The notes under the pieces are model-generated. The model was not told the DNA's origin, ran no database searches, and saw nothing but the letters and a program-made list of their open reading frames with translations. Positions 1 through 11,598 of a stretch of 64,000 bases of DNA are shown one piece after another; within the stretch, counting starts at the first letter, position 1, and each line of letters starts with the position of its first letter. The stretch is from Tricholoma matsutake (taxonomy: Eukaryota > Basidiomycota > Agaricomycetes > Agaricales > Tricholomataceae), in contig AP026540.1 in assembly GCA_026075535.2 (NCBI GenBank), positions 2,604,001 through 2,668,000 of the forward strand, in the 5' to 3' direction. The translations under genes were made by a program, and so were the position numbers.

Positions 1-1510
1 TAAAACTCCTGAACATATTGAGATTACACCCAATTTGCCATGTGAGGGGGAGTCTGCAGGTAGCATGCCGCCAATGGGTGTAACAGATTCTGATGATACA
101 ACCCGGAATCTTGCACCCAAGAAGCGAAAATGGAATGAAACACAGGAAGATATAGATATTGATGAACCGTGGAAGACACGTGGAATTCATACCAATTATA
201 AGCACCTTCACAATCCTTTTGCATATGAGGAAGATGACAATTTCTTATAAATAGAAGAAGTCAACACAATTGTTGCTGGAGATGGACTTACAAGTCTCGA
301 AGATGCAAAGAACTCCCCAGATTGGCCAGAATGGCAAAAGGCCATGAAGATTGAATTGTATTTATTATCAGAGAAGGGGACTTGGGAACTTGTCCAGAAA
401 CCTCATGATGCAGTACCAATTAAAAATAAAGGGATCTTTGTCAAGAAGCGCAATAAAGAAGGGGAAGTAGTAAGGTATTGAGCAAGATTAGTGGTGAAAG
501 GATATGCACAATGACCCAGATTTGATTATAGGGAAACATTCTCACCAGTTGTCAGGATGGATACATTATGCACAGTACTAGCTCTCGTACCAGAAAAGGG
601 ACTCAAGTTACAACAAATGGATGTAAAGGGTGTGTATCTAAACAGCACTTTGCAGGAGGTGATGTATATGCAACAGCCCAAAGGATGTGAAGATGGAATG
701 GGTTGAGTATGCAGGTTAGTCAAATCACTTTATGGTTTAAAACAGGCAGGCCAAGAGTGGAATATTGAACTTGATGGCAAACTCAAAGCCCATGGCTATG
801 CGCACTTACTTTCTGATCCATGCACATATATATGACACGATGGTGATGACTTCAGAATAATGGCTATCTGGGTGGATGACTCACTACTTTGTGCTTCATC
901 TGATAAAATGATGGATCATATGAAAGAAACACTCTGCTCAGAATGGGAAGTAACAGATCTTGGAGAACCAAGTAGAATTGTTGGCATTGAAGTTACACAA
1001 ACTGAGAACTCAATAACTATATCTCAACAGAGATATATTGAAAATATTCTCCATAACAAAGGAATAGCTGATGCAAATCCTACTGGTATACCCATGGACC
1101 CCAATATAAAGCTTGGACCTAATCTGGATGATAATGAACCCAATTGAAGCAATTCATATGCACGATTATTAGGGAGTCTGCAATTTTTGGCAAATTCCAC
1201 AAGACCGGATATAAGCTATGCAGTTAATAAACTGGCTGCCTACACTGCAAACCCAGGTTCAAAACACCATGGTGCAATAAAGCGAATACTCAGATACCTG
1301 GCGGTCACATATAGAAAATCCCAAGATGAAACTGGAACTGAAAACCTCTTCCACAGATATGCAGACGCTGCATATGCAAATGCTGACGACCTCAAATCCA
1401 CAACTGGCTATGTTTTTCTAGCAGCAGGGGGAGCAATCACATGGAAGTCAAAGAAACAAACTGTGATAGCATTGTCCTCTACAGAAGCAGAATATGTACA
1501 GTTGGCACAA
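1..1510 (+). pseudogene. Ty1/copia pol fragment (reverse transcriptase + RNase H)
   Basis: The window opens inside a copia polyprotein, between integrase and reverse transcriptase. One frame runs through the whole segment. The RT core includes the block around 720-760 (SLYGLKQAGQEWN) and the catalytic-region motif IWVDDSLLC at about 863-890. RNase H follows at about 1187-1510, with the usual STRPDI and SSTEAEY blocks. In-frame stops lie at 248 (TAA) and at 479, 512, 704, 833 and 1145 (all TGA). There is no frameshift. Each TGA stands where copia proteins usually have Arg, so CGA-to-TGA change is the simple explanation. The frame is cut immediately after SSTEAEYVQLAQ, where the LINE begins. 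The rest of RNase H and a 3' LTR were not found. Domain calls rest on motif recognition. Confidence 0.85.
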
Positions 1511-1513
1511 GTG

Positions 1514-2592
1514 ATGCAAGAACTTGTGGAGAAAAACACAGAGAAGGCCAACAATGAAAACACAGTGCCCAATTTCACCTATTGGCCACTGATGTATGCA
1601 AACACTATACAGTAAGTGCCTCCAGTGCATGAATCTGTGGTAACAAGGGGAGAGTTAACTGCTAAGCAAATCATGATTCAAAAAGACCCAGGTGCAACTG
1701 ACAACACCCTAGAAAGCCTCACAGAAAAAGACTTAGTAGCAAAGGCAAACACAACCATCGACCTCATGGGAATAGAAGCCACCGACAAACCACCAGGTAT
1801 GGCCTTCATCGGAGTGAAGAAACTCCAGAATGGGAATGTCTTGTACCAACTGAACTCAACTGATGTGGGACACTGGCTCAAACAAACAGATGTACAAAGA
1901 GCCTTCATGGCAAACTATGGTGGCACTTCCAACATACAAAACAAGCTACACTATGTCATAGTGGAATTCATCCCTACCATGTTTGACACAGGAGCCAGTT
2001 ATGCACACGCAAAGGTAGAAGAAGACTCTGGACTATGCACTGACACCATCACCTTCTCAAAGTACATCAAACTGCCACACCTCTGCAACAAAAACCAAAG
2101 GGTAGCTCACGTCATCTTTGGCTTCAACGACTGCAACACAGCCAACATAGCAATCCAAGCCGGCATGTTCATCGAAGGGAAACACACAGATATATGCAAA
2201 AACTAGCCAAACTGAGAAGATGCCTTAAATGTCAAAAGTATGGCCACTACGTGACAGACTGCAAGGAGAGTACATATATGTGTGCTCGATGCAGCAAACC
2301 ACACCAAACCTTGACTTGTACCATACCAGATGTTTCCTTTTTTGAGTGTGCTAACTGTACAGGCATGGATGCCAAAGGGCATGGAGCAGCAGACAGAAAC
2401 TGCCCAAAGTTCAAAGCAGGATGGGAAGAGATACAAGCTCAAGTCCTGGAAAACAAGTATAAGTACTTCCCAACATATGTACCAAGCATCTGGAAGCTAC
2501 TGAATGAACCAGAACATCACATAGAGAACCACCAACAACAGCAACAACAAAATGTGACCCCAAACCAACATAACGAGAACCCAAATGACTGA
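1514..2592 (+). pseudogene. LINE ORF1 (gag-like, CCHC zinc knuckles)
   Basis: This is the nucleic-acid-binding first ORF of a non-LTR retrotransposon of the type common in Agaricomycetes (Tad1-like; clade assignment is inference). It begins with an ATG at 1514, directly at the junction with the copia RNase H. A TAA at 1613 and a frame change near 2200 break it. The C-terminal part (2215-2420) holds three Cys/His knuckles: CLKCQKYGHYVTDC (CX2CX4HX4C), then C-X2-C-X3-H-X4-C, then C-X2-C-X7-H-X6-C. A Gln-rich stretch follows at about 2530-2550. The 5' end appears intact, which is unusual because most LINE copies lose the 5' side. Confidence 0.75.
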
Positions 2593-2989
2593 CAGAACTT
2601 CATGGAAAGCTGGCAGATAGTATGACATGGCAGACAACAAGCCCCACAGACCCAACAAGGTAGGTACAGAGACAACCAATTGAGAATTAAAGCATGTACA
2701 GTTGACAACAGATGGCCAGTAAGACCTACACAAGCAACTTTGGACAGATATGTCAATACCATGCCAAGCAATAGCACACCAACAAACAACCAACACAAAT
2801 GTGGCGAGAATAATGAATCAACACAACAAAACACTGCATGGGGAGACTGAGACCCAAATGATCAAAGACCAGGCCTAAGACCAGAATGAGTACCACCAAG
2901 CAGAGAATACTCACTGCTCGAATATGTCTGAAACACAAGAACAGGAGGAACTGTGAAGGCCACTACAGATACAACAACAGAATGTCAAC

Positions 2990-4526
2990 AAGTCCCTAAT
3001 CAGCCAGCTCGACCTACTCAAAAGCCTCAAATGTGATGATTACGACATATGCACAATACAAGAACCTTACGTCAACTTTAGAGGTAAAACAAGAGCAAAT
3101 TGTCACTGGATTACTATATACCCCAGTACACATCAGGAACACCCAGACAGTACAATATTCATTACCCTCATCAATGCTAACCTCTTAACAGACTCATGGA
3201 AATGAATACACTTCCAACACCCAGACATCAGAAAAAGGTCAGTTCAGAACGCTATGCATTATTAACATATACAACAGTGGCAACAACAACCATGCCCTAA
3301 TGCACATATCCAACTACATGTGAGATCGCGAAAGACAGGTACACTCGGTGGGACCACTACATACTATATAGATGGGAGACTTCAACCAACACCATCCATT
3401 ATGGGATGAAGCTAGAAATGCACATCTTTTCACCCATGAAAACCTGGAACTAACACAGCCACTTCTAAATATGCTAGGGAGACACAACATGAAGATGGTG
3501 CTACCACCATTCATACCAATGCTGTGTGCACACAACACAGGCAATCACATAAGAGTTGACAATGTGTTCTGTATGGAAGCCATCATGGACATGATCATCA
3601 AATGCAGTACAGATGACACGGCAAGTAAAAACCGACCACTACCCAATAATTACACAAATTGACATCCGTGCACCAAGAACGACATTGAAACCACAATGAA
3701 ACTTCAGACTTGCTGACTGGACAGAATTCGGTAAAACATTAAAAAACAACCTTGCTAACATCCCTGCACCCACAGAAATTGAAGACACCCAAACCTTCGA
3801 CTTCAGGCTCAAAACCTTAAATGAAGCAATACAAGACGCCATTGAGAAACATGTAAAGCTGACAAAGCCAAGCCCATACTTGAAGAGATGGTGGTCAACT
3901 GAACTTGTGAATGAAAAGAAAAAAATGCAACAACTTGGAGGAAGATCAAAGTACCACCACCACAATGCACAACACCCAGTACGTGAAGAATATTGAAGAC
4001 AACAAAACTGATACTCAGAAATGATATGCAATGCGAAAGCAGAACACTGGGTAGAATGGCTAGAAGGACTGGATCAGGCCAGCGTCTGGCAGGCAAGTAG
4101 ACTGGTGACCTCACCAGTGACTGATGCAGGGAAGGCAAGAACCCCGACATTACAGGTAAAGGATCTGATAACAAAACATGTAACAAGAGAAGCAATGGAC
4201 AATGCAAGCAAAGGCCAATTATTTTATGAAACTTACTTCCCCCCACTGAACCCAGTGACACTGCCCACACCACAAAACTACCAATACCCACCACCACGGT
4301 GGACCTTCACTAACATAATGGATGAACAGATTCACTGAGCAATAAAAAAGATGAAGCCGTACAAGGCCACCAGAAGTGGAACAGTACTGAATTCAATATT
4401 TGTACACGCCAGAGAAGATCTCGTCCCACATCTAGGTCCCCTATTCTGTACCACTAACTCGCTGAAATACTACCCACAGGAATGGGCAACGACAGAAACA
4501 CTTATCCTGAAAATGAGCAAGGATTA
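2990..4526 (+). pseudogene. LINE ORF2 remnant (AP endonuclease, RT cut off)
   Basis: This is the endonuclease-reverse transcriptase ORF of the same LINE. The endonuclease signature GDFNQHHPLWDE is clear at about 3375-3410. The linker region reads through 3670-4340 in pieces (for example 4021-4338). The lead-in to RT, LKYYPQEWATTETLIL, is at about 4460-4510. Homology stops at about 4526, before the RT fingers/palm, so no YADD box, RNase H or poly(A) tail is present. Frames shift several times and many stops occur. A LINE with a 5' end but no 3' end needs a later deletion or insertion at 4526; it is not the normal result of incomplete reverse transcription. Confidence 0.7.
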
Positions 4527-6177
4527 GCAACCTGAAGTACAACAATTGTGGGAAGATCCAGATAATTATGCTGCATCAACATGTTCCTGCGATGTAACAA
4601 AGTTTTGGTGTGTGGGTGTAACCCACTAAAATTCAAGGATCACAGGAAGAACACAAAAATTACCCCACCACAAACCAAACTTCAGCGACATATTTTCCTA
4701 GCACCAAATTATGGATATCCACTATGATAGCAAGGCTGCTGGTGAGCTTGAACAAATATAATTCCTAATGCTAAATTGAATGAGTGTTTGTAGCTGATGC
4801 TCTTGAGACTATTGCCCAAACAAGAGCAGACAATGCTCACACTGGTCCCCAGTTATCTGAACTTATGAAGGCCAGTTCAGCATTCCCCAGTGTATCTACA
4901 ACCTAATGTATAACACTTACAGGATCCTGATTGGTTGTCTCACTATGGCACAGTTGAGGAAACTAATCCTCAGTGATGGCGGCTGGCATTCAAACAAGAA
5001 GACAAAACCCTGGAAGAAGCAATTTTGAGTGTCCAGGGTATCATCTGGCAAAAGGACATACCCCCATTTGTGAAAGAAAGGTATGCATCAAGCTATATCC
5101 AGAATGCATATGCTAACTACACATCAGCCTGCAAAAAGCTTGCATTAGATTTCTCAAACAGTCCATATCAATGACAGGATTACAAACCCCATCCTTTCTG
5201 GCAGCAGCAGACAACTTATTGAGCATCTATGCGGTCTTCACTCAGTGTGTCCCACCCACAAAGTTACAAGCCTGGGTTCTGGACAACTATGAAGACTATC
5301 AATCTGTAAGCATGTCCAACAGGCTTTTCACAGCTAGAATGGAGGCTCTGACCGATCCTGCCTTGGAACTTGGTTGTGAAGTGGATCCCGATGGAAAGCT
5401 TGCAGAACTTGCATAAGGCCAGTGTTTTCATGGCGAGGACAACAAGGTTACATATTGGGAATGAACCATTAATCACCTTGGAGGGGGTTATAAGTAAGCA
5501 CTGGAGCAAACAGCCTAAGAAATGCTCACAAATTATATAACAGGTACATACCTACTTCTCCCACATGGTTAGGTTGGGGACATTGTCGAAGCAAAATTAT
5601 CATTCCTCGCAGTACCTTTTAGAGGCAGAACTTTCAAAATGATGGTAGTTCTTTGAGATCTAACCCTCCTAGATGGAAATTATACACATGTAAGCAATGT
5701 TGCATTCATGACATAAACTGCACTAAACTGCCCCAAGAAAGCAACAGCAGCTCGCGCTTTGTGCCAAGTTGCTGAAAAGATGAACAGGTTACCAAGATGA
5801 ACAGGAAGTCAAAGCTAGAACAAAGTTAAGTAGGATGGAATTGGATGTACAATGGAATGAGCAATGAAAATTTGCTCCTGTCTTGTTACATTAGTATCTA
5901 GGACAACTCACCTATCCCGTCCAGTCTCATATTCGAGGGGGGTACTATTTTTGGCAGCCAGGATTGATGATGACATAGCAGGCAGATAGACTTATTAGTT
6001 ACCGGTGATGACGTGAATGTCTTAGTTCCACCTCTGGTTAATCGGCATTTATCAGCATTCTTGTTTACTGAAGTTACATATTACCCACTTTGCTCCTTGA
6101 CAATAGAAGGATTTTAACCCACAAGTTACTATTGCGCAACTCAAACATCAGATATTTCAGAGGTTCCCGAATGTCCA
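4527..6177. other. Unassigned, decayed sequence
   Basis: No recognisable gene. A short open stretch at 5171-5416 encodes 81 residues of unknown type and continues in pieces in other frames up to about 5700, so this is probably a decayed coding region. A purine tract of the kind that precedes a 3' LTR (cgaggggggtact) lies at 5934-5946. No matching LTR was identified. The unrelated flanks of the hAT element (6178 and 6914) belong to this same sequence, which continues to about 7193. Confidence 0.4.
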
Positions 6178-6185
6178 GGCTATAT

Positions 6186-6905
6186 TAGGCAATAGCACAG
6201 GTACTCCCATGGGTACAGGTGGGTACTGGTGGGTGACGATTCCCACATGGGTTTCATAGCACCCTCAGGCCAAGTATATAAATTAAATAAATAAATTGTA
6301 TCTAAAATAACTCGACGTCTCTTGGGCCCTCTTTTGCTTTTGTTATCATTGTTGTGTCATCCCATCCTCGTCCTCATTGTCCATCATTGATCTGGCTTGC
6401 TTGATCCCACCCACAAGCAGGGGCTCGTGGCAGTGGCAGGGTGGTGTTTGTCATCATCATCAGATCTAGTAACATTAGTTAGTAACAATAAAATGAAAAG
6501 AGAAAGAAAAAAAGACTTACATACAGCCTAAGAAATGTCGTTCACATTTCTTAGGCCCTTGCTTTGGTCTGCTGGGTGCAGTCCTCGTTTGGTCATCCTG
6601 GTCGTCCTTGTTGTGGGTGGAAGTTGTCATCACAATGATTATAAATATATGTAAATAACATGTCAACAATCAACAAAGACATGATTACCGTGTGCACACA
6701 AGGCCAAATTGTCCATGTGCATCCTGGGGTATATAAACCCTCCCATTTCTACTGTTGGAGCTGGGCTTGCCCCACTTTTTTCATTTTTAATATGTAGTTA
6801 TAATAATTTTAGATAGACTTAGGTATTATATTTTGTCTTTCGAGCTGTTACCTTCTTTTTGGTGATGGGTAGGGCATGGGTTACCCATACCCATGCTATT
6901 GCCTA
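6186..6905. mobile_element. Non-autonomous hAT element, 720 bp
   Basis: The termini are inverted repeats beginning TAGGCAATAGCA on both strands. The element is bounded by a perfect 8-bp direct repeat, GGCTATAT, at 6178-6185 and 6906-6913. An 8-bp target duplication with a TAG-type terminus is diagnostic for the hAT superfamily. Subterminal copies of GGGTAC / CATGGGTA-like words lie near both ends, as expected for transposase-binding sites. No transposase is encoded, so it must depend on an enzyme supplied elsewhere. The interior holds a GC-rich word (about 6406-6430) that recurs in other elements of this window. Confidence 0.88.
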
Positions 6906-7193
6906 GGCTATATAGGGACACCAGAATCATGCAACCTTAAGCCATAAAACTACTGGTAAGGAAGTACTTGGAATCACTTTGAGTGTTATGGCAGGAAAGA
7001 AGAAGGCCAAAACAAACAGGGACCAATACAGCCCATGTGGAATGGCAATTGCTGATATAGGTATCAATTACATTGCTTCTAGAGGACTCATCCATAGCCA
7101 GTTTATCTTGAGAAAAGTTTATAGTAATTTCAATTTGGTTACTACATGCTAATGAATAATGCTATCGGTCCTCTGGAAGGAAGCCAAAGCTTC

Positions 7194-7365
7194 CAACACT
7201 CGAGACTCAAGAGGATCAGAACTATAAGGAACTTAGTATAATTTGAAGGGGGAATCTAGAATACGGTACAAGTATTCGAAGTATAGACTATATACTACTA
7301 GAATAACATGTGATAAACTGGGTCGCATGTGATATTGTTGTGATGATGTAAGAGGAACTCTTACA
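7194..7365. repeat. 172-bp direct repeat, left copy
   Basis: This segment starts caacactcgagactc and ends ggaactcttaca. It recurs at 11427-11598 in the same orientation with two mismatches over 172 bp; one of them (cgg/tgg) is a CpG change. On the minus strand it reads TGTAAGAG...GTGTTG, so it could be part of a copia-type LTR, but the end is not a canonical CA and no 5-bp target duplication flanks the pair. Confidence 0.85.
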
Positions 7366-9060
7366 CTCTCTCATACTCCAAAAAAAATGACTGGGGGGGG
7401 CTTGAATCAACAAGTCGCAGGCACACTTTACACGTTGGTGAAAACATTGAGTTGCCCAGTAGTGGACTGATGATGACAGTGGGTGATGATGGTGGGCATC
7501 GAGGACAGGGGACGTTGACAAGGACAGTGGGCATTGACGAGGACAGTGGGCATTGGCAAGGACAGTGGGCGTTGATGAGGACAGTGGGTGTTGATGAGGA
7601 CAGTGGGCATTGACGAGGACAGTGGGTTGGCATTGACAAAGGTGGTTGTTACAATGAGTGTTCCAGGGCATGGACAGTGTTCATGATGACATGGCAGGGG
7701 GTATTGACAATGATATTGCCATGGGAAATGGTGGTTCGAGGTGTGGAATGGGGGCTTAGATGCAAGCCAGGGTGGATGGGGCATGAACTGGATCTATGGC
7801 ATGAACGGGGTGTGCTTGCTGGTGCAGACAGTGTCATCGGTAGGGTGAAGAGGTGCTGGCTGTCATCAAAGATGGGGAGGGCAGGGAAACAGCTCATTCA
7901 CGGCCATGCTGGGAGTGGCTGGGGTGCACCAGCAGTGATGGGGTGGCAGCCTGGCAGGCAATGAGCGGGGGGTGTCAATGGTTGTCAACAATGTCATGGG
8001 TGACACAGCAGGGGTGTAGGACAGGGTGACAGCAAGACGGCTTGTCTCTGGGGGTTTGGGGGCAAGCAGGGTCATTGGGATGAGTTTTGTGGGTGTTCTG
8101 GTGTGCCAGGTAGTGAGTCTCGTCATTTTGCAGCTGCTGATTGTGGTCCTGGGTGGGGCAAAGCCTGGCATTCCCCCATCGGTGGTGGACATGTTGACGA
8201 TGATGTGGCGGTCATCCTGGGTCATTCAAGGTGTGTAATGGGGAGTAGCGGCACAGGCTGGGGGGACCTGAGGGGTTGGGGAGGTGTCCTGGCTTGTCGT
8301 TGGGGCTCGTTGGGCTGGCAGAGTGGTTCCATCGAATAGACAACACACTTCGATGAGCACAGCTGCTCATCATTGTGCGACTTAGTTTGCTGGGCTGTAG
8401 AGTGTCTCTGTACACTGTTTACAGCCTGTTGATAGGTCTCCAGGATGGAGGGTGCAGTCTGTGTGCTAGACGTGGCACTAGATGCCATTTCAGAAGCAGT
8501 TGTAGCAGGTAGCATTGACGTTGGCAGTTGTGATGTTGCAGTGGCAATGGGCATCTCAGGATGTGAAGGAAGAGGCCAGGGGGTCTGCAGGAGTGCTGTA
8601 GGTTGGCCTGTGAGTGAGTGCCATCACTCGAGGGCTGGGGGCAGGTTCAGGGCAGCTGTGGGTGCCATTGTTGATGATGAAGTGGCAGTGGTGATAGGCG
8701 GCTCAGGGTACAGAATGGGGGCTGGACACTCTGCTGGAGTGTAGTAGGTTGGCCTTGAAGGTTTTGTCAAGTACACAACACGTTCAGAGGAATGCATCCA
8801 TATGCGAGGTTTGGGGTAGTTGTGGGTGCCGTTGTTGACGATGAAGTGGTGGTGGTGATAGGCAGCTCAGGGTACAGAAGGGGGGGCTGGGGACTCTGCT
8901 GGAGTGTAGTGGGTCGGCCTCGAAGGTTTTGTCAAGTACATGACATGTTCAGAGGACATGTCTGTATGCGAGGTTTGGGGCAGCCGTGGGTGCCGTTGTT
9001 GATGATGATGTGGCCATTGCAGCAGGCAGTTTGAGGTGTGTAATGGTGACAGGTTGTCTC
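7366..9060. repeat. G-rich non-coding block with minisatellites
   Basis: The plus strand is strongly G-rich and built from words such as gtggg, gatgatg and ggtgtgtaatg. Seven 19-bp units (gacagtgggcattgacgag and variants) start at 7504, 7523, 7542, 7561, 7580, 7599 and 7618. A larger unit of 164 bp repeats about 2.5 times at 8640-9055; the word gtgggtgcc occurs at 8658, 8822 and 8986. Long antisense Pro/Thr/Ser-rich reading frames here are by-products of the base skew and are not called as genes. Confidence 0.7.
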
Positions 9061-10190
9061 CTTGGCTCAAGGACCGATTCACCACTTTAGCATCATTCTA
9101 ATCACATCGGCTAACTCCTACGACGTCCCAGACACAGCATGACCCAGTCTATCGATTGCGATATCATATCGACCGAGTTGAAACATCACCAGCGACATTG
9201 ATCGTATCAAGAGCCCACATTGCACAACCTTAGGACTACCCCAAAAGCCCCTAAGATCCCTCGACACGACCATTGAACATTCCCAATCAACTTTGAACAG
9301 CTGCAACCATGATCGAGCATCGTCTACTGTCGTCGACCATCGTCGAGCATCATCGATCAATATCGAGACACTACGAGCAACATCGGGCGCCACATTTGTT
9401 ATCTATATGGTGGAGTACCATGCACCAGGAAGGATTCTGACTCATGCCCAAACCTGCTGATAGTAGGTTAGCCTCGTTCCAAGTCCCAATCGTGCACAGA
9501 ACCCGCTGGACGAATTACTGCAAGACTTAGCGCGATTTCTACACAAAGGACAGTCCCCTTTCAGTTCCATACGCTATATTACTCTTTCATCATATGATAT
9601 ATATCTTTCTTGTTCGGATTCCAGTCTCCTTTTTGACCTTGTGCCTTAACTCATATCTTTTGCCTCATGTTCTACACATGTTTCTTATTCCATTTTAGGA
9701 AGTTTCTTTAAAAACATATAAAACTCTGTAGTATCTACTTGGAAATACAAGAAAATCGTCTTCACATATCATCTTGTATACAGTTCTAAGCATCCGATCA
9801 ACTTTCTAAAACAATCTAAGTCTCTATGGGTTTTCTCGATCGACGAGAAACCTCTGCAATCGTCGCATCCTCGATCCTCCCTCGATCCTCTTGTCATTAG
9901 CTCTAGCAACCCTTCCAACACTAAATAGCCATTTGCCATACTCTTCATATACTTTCGACCTATCGAAAGGTCTGTGGAATTCACACATCGATCATTGACA
10001 ATAAACTCATTCACCGTCGATCTCATTGATTGCCCTCGATATCGATTGATACTCGATCGGACGGCGCCAAATGCCCTCATCTCTCATAGCACTACCTTCA
10101 CAACTAGTACCAACTGGTCATCTTCCTATCGGTTGGGCCACAAACATTTGGAACAACTCACAACCTTCCTCTGACTCATTGCAAATATCA
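9061..10190. repeat. LTR-like dispersed repeat, copy A
   Basis: This stretch of different composition interrupts the G-rich block. It is rich in short tcga/atcg words. Three collinear anchors recur in the same order at 49660-51330: ttttgcctcatgttct (about 9658), ccttcctctgact (about 10165), and ggttgag-atcatc just beyond the right edge (about 10225). No ORF or target duplication was found. A retroelement LTR plus leader is possible. Confidence 0.4.
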
Positions 10191-11426
10191 TCGATTGCCT
10201 CATCAGCAGTTTAGGTGGTTTTCCCGGGTTGAGTATCATCAACGGGGACAGTGGGACAGGCTGGGGGGAGCTGGGTGGTACCAGAGAGTCAGCTCCAGGG
10301 AAACAAGGGTAAAAAAAAATACTTCAACACTGCAAGGGCATCGAACACAAGTGGCTAAGGTGAAACAAGGCAGAGGGGGGCCAAAAAGAGAAAGGAGGGT
10401 AGAGGACAGTCGGCATTGGTGAAACGAGACACAGGGGGGTCCTAAGACATGGGGTGAGGGGTGGGAAGAGGCAGCTGCCAGCAAAACAGAGTGGGCATCA
10501 TCAGAATGAGAGCCTGCAATGCCAAACAACACCAGAGGTAGATCGAACAAGGAGCAGGGGGAAGGGGGTTGACATAACAGGGAGGCAGCAGGTAGAAAAT
10601 GAGTGATGGAGACCGAAACAGAGCTGGAGGAAGTATGATAGCTGCTAGGGCTGTGGGCAGTCGTAGTTGTTGCAGAAGCAATGGGTGTGGTTTGCAGCAT
10701 TTAGCAGGAGTAATCATTGAGGGTGGGTATGCTGGGGTTGTCTGGGGTGCCTGGGTAGTGAAGGACATGGATGGGCAAGGACAAGGACATGGATGGGCAA
10801 GGACAAGGATGTGGATGGGTGAGAACAAGGATGTGGATGGGTGAGGACAAGGACATGGATGGGCTGGTGATGGTGCTGGTGTTGATTGCAGTGGCAAGGA
10901 CAGGGCGAGGGCATGGACCTGTGGTGAGTACAGGGTGGGGAACCATGGCAAGGACATTGGCCCAGCTGATGATGATGGGGTGTTGACAGTGCTGGATAGA
11001 TCTGTTGCGGTGTGGTGCACGGGTTGCAGGATGAACGAGTTACAGAACATACTGCAAGTGGGGGGATGATGGTGGCCTCAAGGGCAGGAGGTGGACCAGG
11101 TGCTGGGGAACTGTGTTTTTGACGGGGCATGGATGATGTGAGCATAAAAAAATAGTTCGACACTGAAAGGGCATTGAACACCAGTGGCTAAGGCAAAACA
11201 AGGCAGAAGGGGGCCAAAAAGAGAAAGGAGGGCAGAGTGTAAACAAGACAGTAGGATGGTGCAGGGGCGGGCACAGAGATGGAAAAGGTGGTGACAAACA
11301 GCATCGTGCCATTTGGGCTGCAAGGGTGGAGTTCAGCAGGGGTCTGTGAGAGCAACAAAGCTCAGAACGAGAGTGGTTGAATGAATCTGGGCTCAGATGC
11401 ATGTGTTGGCTGTCATGGAAGATATG
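10191..11426. repeat. G-rich block, second part, with 22-bp minisatellite
   Basis: This continues the composition of 7366-9060. Units of 22 bp (gacatggatgggcaaggaca-) start at 10764, 10786, 10808, 10830 and 10852. A segment of about 92 bp around 10313-10405 recurs at 11147-11237 in the same orientation. No coding region is supported. Confidence 0.6.
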
Positions 11427-11598
11427 CAACACTCGAGACTCAAGAGGATGAGAACTATAAGGAACTTAGTATAATTTGAAGGGGGAATCTAGAATATGGT
11501 ACAAGTATTCGAAGTATAGACTATATACTACTAGAATAACATGTGATAAACTGGGTCGCATGTGATATTGTTGTGATGATGTAAGAGGAACTCTTACA
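11427..11598. repeat. 172-bp direct repeat, right copy
   Basis: Partner of 7194-7365 (170 of 172 positions identical by eye), bounding the G-rich block on its right side. Confidence 0.85.

Noticed and set aside
7288..8744. Pro/Thr/Ser- or Val/Gly-rich reading frames on both strands
   Set aside because: They translate the 19-bp and 164-bp repeats of a G-skewed block and have no start context or homology.
10239..11432. Overlapping Pro/Ser/His-rich minus-strand frames of up to 202 codons
   Set aside because: They arise from the C-rich complement of minisatellites; several overlap each other in different frames.
7194..11598. The 172-bp repeats as a firm LTR pair
   Set aside because: No 5-bp target duplication, ends not TG...CA, no primer site or coding interior; kept only as a possibility.
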